The notes below the pieces were generated by a model, which saw nothing but the letters and a program-made list of their open reading frames with translations, made no database searches and had not been told where the DNA came from. DNA of 34,318 bases from JBAZGH01 sp041652935 (lineage in GTDB: Bacteria > Patescibacteriota > Patescibacteriia > Patescibacteriales > XYC2-FULL-47-12), in NCBI GenBank assembly GCA_041652935.1, contig JBAZGH010000005.1:1-34318 (forward strand), in the 5' to 3' direction. Below are positions 1-6,479 of the stretch, piece after piece; positions within the stretch are counted from its first letter, which is position 1, and every line of letters starts with the position of its first letter. The position numbers were made by a program, and so were the translations under genes.

Positions 1-629
1 TCCAGATTTGGGTCGCGTAAATCAATCGTGATTATATCAACTTTAAATTCATCGCCCTTGGCCGTAGTAATGGTCGTATATTTATAATAGCTATACTCGT
101 CAATCGATTCATCTAAAACATTCTTGCTGACTAGCGCCAAATCTTTTTTGGTAATGCCTAATCCCTTTTCGCGCATAATGGAAAAAGCATCTTCCGGCCG
201 TCCTAAATAATAACGTTTTTGGTCGGCCGGATTGATATACCAGGCCTCGCCTTTTTCTTCCGCCTGTATAACAATCCGCCCGGATAATCGCTTTGTTAAA
301 TTATCATCTATTTGCGCTTCCGTTGTTGTCGCATTTTTATCGTTTGCGATTTTTATACCAGCTACTTGCGGCTGCCCTTTACCGGCCGAAATTTTTATTA
401 AATCTTTATTAGTAATTCCCAGCCCCAGTTCTCGCATAATTTCAAAGGCATCATTGGGCCGGCCTAAATAATACCGTTTTTTGTCTTCCGGATATACATA
501 CCAGGCCTCGCCGTTTCGTTCCACATCAAGCAAAATTTTTCCGGACAATCTGTCAGCCGTCGCTCCGGCTCGCGCTAAACTGGGCATTGATAATAGAAAA
601 ATAATAATTGTCAAAATTAACTTTTTCAT
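1..629 (-). CDS. Exported protein with two tandem ~60-aa modules, 3' part outside window (possible phosphodiester glycosidase)
   Basis: Reading leftwards from ATG at 629 gives an open frame to the window edge (209 codons, no stop). The start MKKLILTIIIFLLSMPSLA is a clear signal peptide. Two copies of a module follow at about residues 25-75 and 105-155. Each has the pattern RLSGKI...GEAWYV.P..KRYYLGRP.DAF.IMRE.GLGIT.KDL, a repeat I know only from exported CPR-type proteins. The visible end (YYKYTTITTAKGDEFKVDII, then TIDLRDPNL) resembles the beginning of NAGPA-type phosphodiester glycosidase domains, where the domain opens with a 'V.TIDL..PNL' strand. That assignment is inference from a short segment. 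The signal peptide and the duplication are seen directly. Its promoter should lie between 630 and 720. Confidence 0.75.
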   Translation of the reverse strand, partial: MKKLILTIIIFLLSMPSLARAGATADRLSGKILLDVERNGEAWYVYPEDKKRYYLGRPNDAFEIMRELGLGITNKDLIKISAGKGQPQVAGIKIANDKNATTTEAQIDDNLTKRLSGRIVIQAEEKGEAWYINPADQKRYYLGRPEDAFSIMREKGLGITKKDLALVSKNVLDESIDEYSYYKYTTITTAKGDEFKVDIITIDLRDPNL

Positions 630-722
630 AATAGCATTATAACACAAAACAAAAACCGCTCCAGTTGGAACGATTATTATCAAAATTAAGCGTTAAATGT
701 TAAAAGTTAATTATTGTATTGG

Positions 723-794
723 AGCGGGTAACGGGAATCGAACCCGTATATCCAGTTTGGAAAACTGGCATAATAACCATTATACTATACCCGC
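723..794 (-). tRNA. tRNA-Gly (anticodon TCC)
   Basis: Complement strand folds as a cloverleaf: acceptor GCGGGTA/TACCCGC, anticodon stem CCAGT/ACTGG around loop TTTCCAA (anticodon TCC), T-arm GGGTTCGATTCCC and discriminator T, as usual for tRNA-Gly. CCA is not encoded. A second tRNA-Gly (GCC) lies at 20707-20778. Confidence 0.95.
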
Positions 795-796
795 CT

Positions 797-836
797 ACTC
801 CGCCAGCTGGCGGATTCGGCGGGCAGGCCCGCCATA
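797..836. repeat. GC-rich palindromic repeat 5' of tRNA-Gly
   Basis: Overlapping inverted repeats (CCGCCAGCTGGCGG; CGGCGGGCAGGCCCGCC) sit just upstream of the tRNA. They belong to the CCCGCC/GGCGGG palindrome family seen beside other tRNAs in this window (about 9246-9292, 20785-20860). Confidence 0.6.
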
Positions 837-874
837 GGCTTTTTATTAAACAAAATTAGTCTAACATAAAGACT

Positions 875-1876
875 CTAAATTGTAAATTCTTTTACTACTC
901 TTTTTACATCTTTTATATTATCCGCTTTCATTAATTTTACCCTTAACTCTTTCGCCCCCTTAAAACCATTAGCATATGCCTTAAAATGCTTTTTCATAAT
1001 AGCGAAGTTCTTACGGCCGTGAAATAATTTATTAAACAAAACCGCATGTTCAAGCATAATCTTTAATTTTTTCTCCACGTCGTCACCCCCTCGCCCCGTG
1101 GGAGAGGGGGATGGGGGTGAGGGATGGGCAAAAAACCACGGCTGGCCGAATACTCCTCTGCCAACCATTATTCCGTCAACGCCGTATTTTTCTGCTTTTG
1201 CATAAGCATCTTCCATACTCTCAACATCGCCATTCCCAATAATTAAAGTCTTTTTATTTTTTGCTAATTTCATCACTTTCTTGGCCTCGCTCCAATGCGC
1301 TTTGGCTTCTGACATTTCTTTGCGCGTCCGCCAATGAATAGAAATAGCCGCCGGTTCTGCTTCCAGTAATGCCTTAATCCACTTTGTTGTCTCAATTTTA
1401 TTGTAGCCAATTCTGGTTTTAACTGATACTGGCATTGAACCTGCACCGCGTTTTGTTTCTTTAATAATTTCTTGCGCCAATTTTGGATTTTTCATTAAAG
1501 CCGCGCCAGCTCCTTGCTTTTCAACTTTTTTGTCCGGACAGCCCATATTAATATCAATTCCATCAAACCTTAATTTTTTAATAATCTTGGCCGCTTGATA
1601 AAATTTTTCCGGGTCAGAGCCGAAAACCTGCGCCACAATCGGATGCTCGTTTTTTTTAAATTTTAAATCTAGCAGCATATTCTTATATCCTTTTTCTGAG
1701 CACAGCCCATTCACTGAAACAAATTCAGTAAATAAAACATCCGGTTTGCCATACTTAACAAACATCTGCCGAAACGCCTCGTCAGTAACGTCCGCCATAG
1801 GTGCTAATGCTAATATTGGTTTTTTTATTTCTCCCCAGAAGCCAAGATTAATATTGTTATTTTTTTTACTTTTCAT
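875..1876 (-). CDS. dus: tRNA-dihydrouridine synthase (Dus family)
   Basis: FMN-dependent reduction of uridine to dihydrouridine in tRNA D-loops. The TIM-barrel signatures are all present: LALAPMADVTDEAFRQM near the N-terminus, INMGCPDKKVEKQGAGAALM with the catalytic Cys of the GCP motif, SVKTRIGY, GNGDVES, and the phosphate-binding GIMVGRGVFGQPW. At 333 aa the length is normal for the family. Unusually, right after the GQPWFFA motif the protein carries about 15 Pro/Ser/Gly-rich residues (HPSPPSPSPTGRGGDD) encoded by a GC-rich palindromic repeat at 1084-1126 inserted in frame. The subfamily (DusA/B/C) is not resolved. It lies downstream of miaB and a DUF559 gene on the same strand. Confidence 0.93.
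   Translation of the reverse strand: MKSKKNNNINLGFWGEIKKPILALAPMADVTDEAFRQMFVKYGKPDVLFTEFVSVNGLCSEKGYKNMLLDLKFKKNEHPIVAQVFGSDPEKFYQAAKIIKKLRFDGIDINMGCPDKKVEKQGAGAALMKNPKLAQEIIKETKRGAGSMPVSVKTRIGYNKIETTKWIKALLEAEPAAISIHWRTRKEMSEAKAHWSEAKKVMKLAKNKKTLIIGNGDVESMEDAYAKAEKYGVDGIMVGRGVFGQPWFFAHPSPPSPSPTGRGGDDVEKKLKIMLEHAVLFNKLFHGRKNFAIMKKHFKAYANGFKGAKELRVKLMKADNIKDVKRVVKEFTI
1084..1126. repeat. GC-rich palindromic repeat inserted in frame in dus
   Basis: CACCCCCTCGCCCCGTGG followed by GAGAGGGGGATGGGGGTG forms an imperfect inverted repeat. Nearly the same sequence occurs at 8151-8188, across the 3' end of nfo. Inside dus it is read through without a stop and encodes a low-complexity Pro/Ser/Gly stretch. 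Confidence 0.8.
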
Positions 1877-1882
1877 AAATCT

Positions 1883-1921
1883 AACACCACCCCTGTCCCA
1901 TCCTCACATAAGGAGGGGAAC
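1883..1921. repeat. Left inverted repeat flanking the DUF559 gene
   Basis: Begins AACACCACCCCTGTCCC and ends AGGAGGGGAAC. It is an imperfect inverted copy of the repeat at 2349-2390 on the other side of the DUF559 gene. Each arm also contains its own internal palindrome (CCTC...GAGG). Confidence 0.7.
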
Positions 1922-1935
1922 TATATTAAGAAATA

Positions 1936-2313
1936 TTATTTATTAAAATTATTATCTATATATCTACAAACTTCTTTTAAATTTTTTAAAACTCCATCTG
2001 TATTTAATTTAATATCTTTATTTTTATATCTAATTATATTAAAACCTAATCTTTTTAACTTTTCTTCTCTCAAATAATCTTTATTACTCTGTGCTATATA
2101 ATTATGAACTTCACCATCTAATTCTACTATCAACTTTAATTTTGGACAATAAAAATCAACTATATAATTTTTAATACTATGTTGTCGTCTGAATTTATAC
2201 CCCAGCTGTGAATCTTTAATATATTTCCAAAAAAATTCTTCTGCTTTAGTCGCATTATTACGTAAATATTTTCTTTTTTTCTTTTGAATTGATAAATTAT
2301 GTACTGTTCGCAT
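1936..2313 (-). CDS. DUF559 (Vsr/PD-(D/E)XK-like) endonuclease
   Basis: 125 aa. The sequence has the DUF559 pattern: an N-terminal basic helix (RKYLRNNATKAEEFFWKYI), GYKFRRQHSIKNYIVDFYCP, then LKLIVELDGEVH and the C-terminal strand LKRLGFNIIRYKNKDI. The acidic residues of VDFY and ELDGE fit a PD-(D/E)XK nuclease core related to Vsr. The physiological role of DUF559 proteins is not established. The gene is much more AT-rich than its neighbours, sits between two tRNA-modification genes, and is flanked by inverted palindromic repeats (1883-1921, 2349-2390), so it may be a small mobile unit. The start at 2313 gives the full domain. Confidence 0.85.
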   Translation of the reverse strand: MRTVHNLSIQKKKRKYLRNNATKAEEFFWKYIKDSQLGYKFRRQHSIKNYIVDFYCPKLKLIVELDGEVHNYIAQSNKDYLREEKLKRLGFNIIRYKNKDIKLNTDGVLKNLKEVCRYIDNNFNK

Positions 2314-2348
2314 AAAATAATTTTACATAAACAACTCTAAATTGGCGC

Positions 2349-2390
2349 GTTCCCCCTCCTCAGCCGAGGAGGGGGCTAGGGGGTGGTGTT
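2349..2390. repeat. Right inverted repeat flanking the DUF559 gene
   Basis: GTTCCCCCTCCTCAGCCGAG continuing into GAGGGGGCTAGGGGGTGG and TGTT. Its complement aligns with 1883-1921 from AACACCACCCC to GAGGGG(G)AAC, so the two copies bracket the DUF559 gene in inverted orientation. It lies about 65 bp beyond the premature end of miaB. Confidence 0.7.
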
Positions 2391-2457
2391 GATGACTATA
2401 AATCATATCGTCAACATTCTACCTATTTACATTTATTAATCTAAAAAACTAACAAAA

Positions 2458-3684
2458 TTATTTTCTGTTAATCAATTCATCCAACACATGAAATCTCCTC
2501 TTTTTCTCTTTCCACTCAATATTATCTTCCATCTTTTCCGCCGCTGTTCCCGGCCTAGGCGAATAACAAGCAATATAGGCGACATTAAAATTAACCTGCT
2601 GGCATAAATCAACTGTATTTTGGAATTGCTCTTCAGTCTCGCCCGGAAATCCGACAATAATATCTGTAGTAAATTCTGCCTCGGGAATTTTATCTTTAAT
2701 TTTTTTAATTAAATTTAAATATTCTACTTGAGTATAATGTCGATTCATTTTTTTCAAAATTTCATCATCCCCCGACTGAACTGGCAAATGAATTTCTCGT
2801 TTAATATTTTTATATTTTGCGATCACCTCAATTAATTCGTCTGAAAAATCCCATGGATTAGAAGAGATAAAAGTTATTTTTTTAAAAGGCATCTTAGCAA
2901 TTTCCTCTAACAAATAAGGAAATAAGGTCGGAATGCGCGCCCGCCCCATACTTTTTACCATAACCGGTTTTACAGTCTGTCCATTTGGCAATTCATATTC
3001 TGTTTTTTCATTGTCATTCCGAGCGGAGCGAAGCGGAGCCGAGGAATATAAATTATATCCTTCGACTCGTCCCGACATATGTCGGGACTCGCTCAGGATG
3101 ACATCCGCTCCGTAAGAATTCACGTTTTGTCCCAAAAGAGTAACTTCTTCGTAACCGGCTTTAATCAAATCTTCCGCTTCTTTTATAATTTCTTCAAATG
3201 GCCTAGAAACTTCTTTGCCGCGCGAAAACGGCACAATGCAATAACTGCACATATTATTGCAGCCGTTGCTAATCGGCAGCCAAGCCGTTTTTTTGTCTTT
3301 CCGCTTTGGTAAATTATCCCAACCAACTTCATCCATTAGTAAAAACTCATCTACCTCCCTGCTTCGACTTGTCGAAGACAAGGCGAGCGGCATTCTCTCT
3401 TTAGCGTACTTTTTCATCTGCCCACTCGGCTCCCGCTCCATCGCGCCGACAAAACAGCCGGTAACGATTATTTTCGGCCGGGGATTCAGTTTAAATAAAT
3501 TATTTACCAGTCCATAAATCCGGTCTTCCGCCTTTTGCCGCACCATGCAGGTATTTATTATTACCAAATCCGCTTCTTTTTCGCTTTTTGCCAATTCAAA
3601 ACCGCGGGCTTCATAATATCCCGCCAGCCGTTCGCTGTCCGCGTAATTCATCTGGCAACCGAGAGTTATAATAAAATATTTCAT
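2458..3684 (-). CDS. miaB: tRNA-2-methylthio-N6-dimethylallyladenosine synthase, TRAM domain missing
   Basis: Radical SAM methylthiotransferase acting on A37 of tRNAs. The N-terminal UPF0004 domain starts TLGCQMNYADSERLAGYYEA and supplies the cluster cysteines in TLGCQMN, INTCMVRQKAEDR and VTGCFVG. The radical SAM CxxxCxxC site is CNNMCSYC within NGCNNMCSYCIVPFSRGKE, and GQNVNSYG is also typical. Two features are odd. The protein contains a large insertion after GQNVNSYG, about 30 residues of which come from a palindromic element (3013-3103). It also stops right after the ERFHVLDEL-type helix, so the C-terminal TRAM RNA-binding domain (about 60-70 aa) is absent. The 408-aa length is near normal only because of the insertions. 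The catalytic core looks intact. Confidence 0.9.
   Translation of the reverse strand: MKYFIITLGCQMNYADSERLAGYYEARGFELAKSEKEADLVIINTCMVRQKAEDRIYGLVNNLFKLNPRPKIIVTGCFVGAMEREPSGQMKKYAKERMPLALSSTSRSREVDEFLLMDEVGWDNLPKRKDKKTAWLPISNGCNNMCSYCIVPFSRGKEVSRPFEEIIKEAEDLIKAGYEEVTLLGQNVNSYGADVILSESRHMSGRVEGYNLYSSAPLRSARNDNEKTEYELPNGQTVKPVMVKSMGRARIPTLFPYLLEEIAKMPFKKITFISSNPWDFSDELIEVIAKYKNIKREIHLPVQSGDDEILKKMNRHYTQVEYLNLIKKIKDKIPEAEFTTDIIVGFPGETEEQFQNTVDLCQQVNFNVAYIACYSPRPGTAAEKMEDNIEWKEKKRRFHVLDELINRK
3013..3103. repeat. 91-bp palindromic element in frame in miaB
   Basis: The ends are inverted relatives, GTCATTCCGAGCG on the left and CGCTCAGGATGAC on the right. An internal palindrome CCCGACATATGTCGGG sits between them. 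The element is translated in frame as part of MiaB (about 30 aa, including SESRHMSGRVEGYNLYSS). Similar GTCATT...ATGAC elements occur at 12660-12721 and 32149-32239, and a half-element at 7038-7068 in elp3. Confidence 0.8.
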
Positions 3685-3717
3685 ATTTACATAGTCTATT
3701 CCATTTTTTTATTTTTT

Positions 3718-4746
3718 TCAAGAAAACTCTTTTAATAATTTTTGTTCTATTTTATATCCGTTGCAATGTTTCAACATCCCCAAATAAGACTGCAAACCTT
3801 GATTAAAATTATCCTCACTGATTATATTATTTTCTAACATTTTCTTTTTGTCCTTCATTTTCTTAAATATTCTGTTTTTAGTTTTTGTCCGCAAAACGCG
3901 ATGGTCGGCAAAATTAACCATGCCTAAAAAATCAACCCCTGAAGCAAATGTTTTAATAAAAATTTTGTTCGGATGTATTTCTAATTTTAATTCCTTATAT
4001 AAAAATGTCTGAACAGTCCTAATTTGTCTTTTTAGCCATTGCTCATCTGCCGACAAAATAACAAAATCGTCAGCATAGCGGATATAGTATTTTGCTTTTA
4101 GTTTATGTTTTACAAATTGGTCAAATTCATTCATATAAATATTAACTAAAAGTTGTGAGGTTAAATTGCCGAGAGGAAGACCGATGCCGGTTCGGCTCGA
4201 TGAAAAACTATTTATTATTTTTGTTAACAACTTAATAATATGTTGGTCTGAAATATATTCCCGCAATATATTTATTAAAACCATATGGTCAATATTGGCA
4301 AAAAACTTTCTAATGTCGCATTTTAATACCCAGCAGGTGCGCGTGTTATTTTTGCTGGCTTTGTAAAAATAGCTACGGAATTTATTTATAGCCTTGTGCG
4401 TTCCTTTATTATTCCGGCAGGAATAAGAGTCAGCGATAAATGTACACTCAAAAAATGGATATAATTTCCGATAAATAGCATGGTGCAATAACCGGTCGCG
4501 GACACTGGCTTTATGTATGTCCCTTGGCTTGGGGTCGTTAATTTTAAAAGCTTGATAACTGCCGTGCTTATATGTTAAGCTTTTTAAGTCTTGATACAGG
4601 TATATTATATTATTCATTAAATTCAGAGAAAATTCTTGGACATCTTCTCGTGATCGCTTACCTAATAAAAATTCTTTCCACGCTTCAAGTAGGTTTTCAA
4701 TAGAAATTATATCTTGGTAATTATTATCAAATTTAATCTTCCCCAT
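3718..4746 (-). CDS. DGR-type reverse transcriptase
   Basis: 342 aa. RT motifs appear in order: KPRDIHKASVRDRLLHHAIY (about 73-92), VLKCDIRKFF with first catalytic Asp144, GIGLPLGNLTSQLL (187-200), the catalytic YIRYADDFVIL with YADD at 224-227, LKLEIHPNK and FLGMV. The LPLGNLTSQ form of motif 4 is characteristic of the DGR/retron-like branch rather than group II introns, and there is no maturase or endonuclease domain. Context settles the call: an Avd gene abuts it, and a TR/VR pair with adenine-only differences lies 0.4-1 kb upstream on the same strand. It copies TR RNA with adenine errors into VR. The ATG is shared back-to-back with avd in CATATG (4744-4749). Confidence 0.95.
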   Translation of the reverse strand: MGKIKFDNNYQDIISIENLLEAWKEFLLGKRSREDVQEFSLNLMNNIIYLYQDLKSLTYKHGSYQAFKINDPKPRDIHKASVRDRLLHHAIYRKLYPFFECTFIADSYSCRNNKGTHKAINKFRSYFYKASKNNTRTCWVLKCDIRKFFANIDHMVLINILREYISDQHIIKLLTKIINSFSSSRTGIGLPLGNLTSQLLVNIYMNEFDQFVKHKLKAKYYIRYADDFVILSADEQWLKRQIRTVQTFLYKELKLEIHPNKIFIKTFASGVDFLGMVNFADHRVLRTKTKNRIFKKMKDKKKMLENNIISEDNFNQGLQSYLGMLKHCNGYKIEQKLLKEFS

Positions 4747-5121
4747 ATGCTATATTCTACCCCCCCCCAGATTTTGCCAGTTCTGCAAAAAATAAAAGAA
4801 GCTTATCTGCTTTGGCACAATTATCATCAGACACTGCCAAAAACCCAGCGGTATTCGCTGGGCCAAAAAATTGATAATTTGTTTATTGAAATTATTGAAG
4901 CTACCGCTGTTGCGGCTTTTTTGAGTAGGCAGGAAAAACCGCCCTTTGTGCGGCGGGCTATCCAAAAATTAGACGCGCTGAAAATATTATTAATGGTGCT
5001 GTGGGAAACGAAAAGTTTAGACAATAAAAAATACGCTGCTTTATCAGCGCCGCTTGAAGAAATCGGCAGAATGCTTGGCGGCTGGAACGGACAGCTTGTA
5101 AAACAAAACTCCCCCGGATAA
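4747..5121 (+). CDS. avd: Avd: DGR accessory variability determinant (four-helix bundle)
   Basis: 124 aa from ATG 4747, predicted all-helical. The C-terminal signature LEEIGRMLGGWNGQLVKQ matches the EVGRILGSW-type ending of Bordetella phage Avd, and YSLGQKIDNLFIEIIEA plus RRAIQKLDALKILLMVL fit the central helices. In the known system Avd is a pentameric barrel that binds RT and TR RNA and is needed for mutagenic cDNA synthesis. The gene is transcribed opposite to RT, TR and target, which is unusual. Its stop is only 20 bp from the TR. No Shine-Dalgarno is visible. The frame extends upstream to a TTG at 4714, but ATG 4747 is the natural start. Codons 5-7 form a run of nine C (4760-4768), a possible slippage site. 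Confidence 0.9.
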   Translation: MLYSTPPQILPVLQKIKEAYLLWHNYHQTLPKTQRYSLGQKIDNLFIEIIEATAVAAFLSRQEKPPFVRRAIQKLDALKILLMVLWETKSLDNKKYAALSAPLEEIGRMLGGWNGQLVKQNSPG

Positions 5122-5141
5122 GAGGGAGAAAAAAGTTAGTG

Positions 5142-5263
5142 GCGAGAGAAGCCGAAGGGTTATTGCCGTTCCAGTCGTTGTCAAGCCAGTTGTAGTTCCA
5201 GTTCCACTCGGAGCCGTTGAAATACAGATACAACACGTTCCGATTGCCATTCGGGTTCCGCAG
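5142..5263 (-). repeat. DGR template repeat (TR), 122 bp
   Basis: Aligns without gaps to 5622-5743 (offset 480). There are 19 mismatches, and every one is a T on the + strand of this copy, that is an A on the sense (-) strand. Of the 30 sense-strand adenines 19 differ, and of the 92 other bases none do. The sense strand is full of AAC/AAT codons (12 Asn in about 40 codons), the usual TR design, because AAY can mutate to many residues. The last 18 nt (5142-5159) lack sense adenine and are identical in VR, like an IMH region. An open reading frame through the TR (5323 leftwards) is not treated as a gene. Confidence 0.95.
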
Positions 5264-5426
5264 AAAATGTATAAACGCCGCCTGCCCCACCGTCCCTTGA
5301 ATACTCTCAAGACTGTATCGCATTCGGTATCTAAAATACTCTGGCGTTTACACCAAGTAACTTCATTTTTTGGCTCCATATTCTACACTATCTCAATCCG
5401 CCAACTGACGGACGGAGATACTCCGA

Positions 5427-5455
5427 GAGATATGGTAACCGGGTTCGGTAGTCAA
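5427..5455 (-). promoter_or_regulatory. Candidate promoter for TR-RT transcript
   Basis: Sense (-) strand TTGACT (5455-5450), 17-bp spacer, TATCTC (5432-5427). It lies after the target-gene terminator and about 165 bp upstream of the TR, so it could drive a TR-antisense-avd-RT transcript. The -10 is imperfect. Confidence 0.4.
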
Positions 5456-5500
5456 CAACCTTAATCGCTGACATGTTCACCTAATACCATTTTTAGTATA

Positions 5501-5547
5501 CAAAAAAAATCAGCTCGCGTCAGTGTGAAAACTAAACGTGAGCTGAT
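5501..5547 (-). terminator. Rho-independent terminator after DGR target gene
   Basis: On the - strand ATCAGCTCACGT pairs with ACGCGAGCTGAT (12-bp stem, one G-U type mismatch), followed by TTTTTTTT. It lies about 65 bp past the target stop and separates the target from the TR-RT unit. Confidence 0.85.
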
Positions 5548-5611
5548 AAGTTGCAAGTCCAAGGACTAAGTTCAAAGGTCAAGAAGATCCAAGGCCTTAA
5601 GCCCAAAAGAC

Positions 5612-6261
5612 TCAGTTACTTGCGAGAGAAGCCGAAGGGCCATTGCCGTCCCAGCCGTCGTCAAGCCAGAAGAAGTACCAGTGCCACTCGGAGCCGCCGA
5701 AATACAGACACAACACGAGCCGAAAGCCATGCGGGTCCCGCAGCCGAAGGCCGAAAAAGTAAATCCGCATTACGCCTTTGCGACGCAATTTTTCCAGCAC
5801 GCTATTTCCGCGATCGGCCTGGTAGTCCTCCCACAACGAGAGGAATGCCTTACCTCCAAGCTGAATGTTGCCACTGGCTATAGCGCGCTTGAACTTCTCT
5901 TCGCCTTTGACCGATGTTTCGCCCTCCTGAAGATGCGTCTCCAATAGAACCTGCTCCCAGTCGATGACCGACAGGTCATCTTCGCGCGTGTCGCGGTCTT
6001 CTTTGCCTTCCAGGCCGTTGCCGCTATCTGCGCCTTTCCAAACGGTCCAGCCCGCGCCGATGAATTCCGTTGGGGAGAATGGCTTATCGCACGCAAGCTT
6101 GAAGCACTCGTGCACGATTTTTGCAGTACCACGCAAGACCTGCAAAATTGCCGTTAAGTCTCCCTGACGGAGTTTTGTAACATCCTCGGGAGTATATAGC
6201 CCGCCGCATCGAAAGCGTCCGCCAATTGATTCATACTGCCAATAGAGTGAATAGAAGACAT
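5612..6261 (-). pseudogene. DGR target protein with C-terminal variable region; 2-bp frameshift near codon 22
   Basis: ATG at 6261 has a good purine-rich leader (AAAGGAAGAAGACG). The first frame reads MSSIHSIGSMNQLADAFDAA then GY, after which the frame must shift at TATATA (6193-6198). Removing one TA restores TPEDVTKLRQGDLTAILQVL and an uninterrupted 215-aa protein to the TGA at 5612. From memory the N-terminus (MNQLADA...AGFTPEDVTKL) is a stereotyped opening of CPR proteins with a terminal variable domain. The last ~50 residues contain the VR, rich in Trp, Asp and Gly (GGSEWHW, WLDDGWDGNGP), consistent with a C-type-lectin-like ligand-binding fold as in known DGR targets (inference). No signal peptide is visible. 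Called a pseudogene for the shift only. Slippage, phase variation or a sequencing error could equally explain it. Confidence 0.8.
5622..5743 (-). repeat. DGR variable repeat (VR), 3' end of target gene
   Basis: Gapless partner of the TR at 5142-5263. Differences change 14 codons: 11 of the 12 TR Asn codons (to D, H, F, L, G, H, Y, F, D, D, G) plus Y to C, Y to F and D to G. The invariant 18-nt adenine-free end is followed closely by the target stop codon, the normal VR position. Confidence 0.95.
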
Positions 6262-6479
6262 CGTCTTCTTCCTTTCTGGACCCGTTCCAAACAGAACTCG
6301 TCCTGTGCTGTTTATATTTGGCAAAATTTATTTATTTGCCACAGCAGAAAAAAACTAAATTTTAGTCGCTTTCTGCTATGATAAACTCTTTTTTTAAAAA
6401 CCAATCATTGCCTTTACTATATAAAAATGCTAATGTAAGAGCAATCTTTTAATAAATTATCATAGCAAAATTACCCAAA
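6262..6479. other. Intergenic region between DGR target and elp3, with inverted repeats
   Basis: No gene seen. TGCTATGATAA (6373-6383) and TTATCATAGCA (6458-6468) form an 11-bp perfect inverted repeat 74 bp apart. A second hairpin, TGGCAAA/TTTGCCA, lies at about 6318-6341. The region must hold the divergent promoters of the target (-) and elp3 (+). No consensus promoter is convincing. Confidence 0.5.

Noticed and set aside
3718..4746. Group II intron or retron reverse transcriptase
   Set aside because: No maturase/endonuclease domain or intron RNA, and a DGR TR/VR pair and Avd are adjacent.
4958..5323. A 121-aa - strand frame containing the Asn-rich TR
   Set aside because: It is the template repeat read in frame, continuing antisense through avd. 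No ribosome-binding site, and the downstream part is just the complement of avd.
5044..5379. A second - strand frame (111 aa) over the TR
   Set aside because: Out of frame with the TR/VR-coded protein, with no family features. Shadow of avd and TR.
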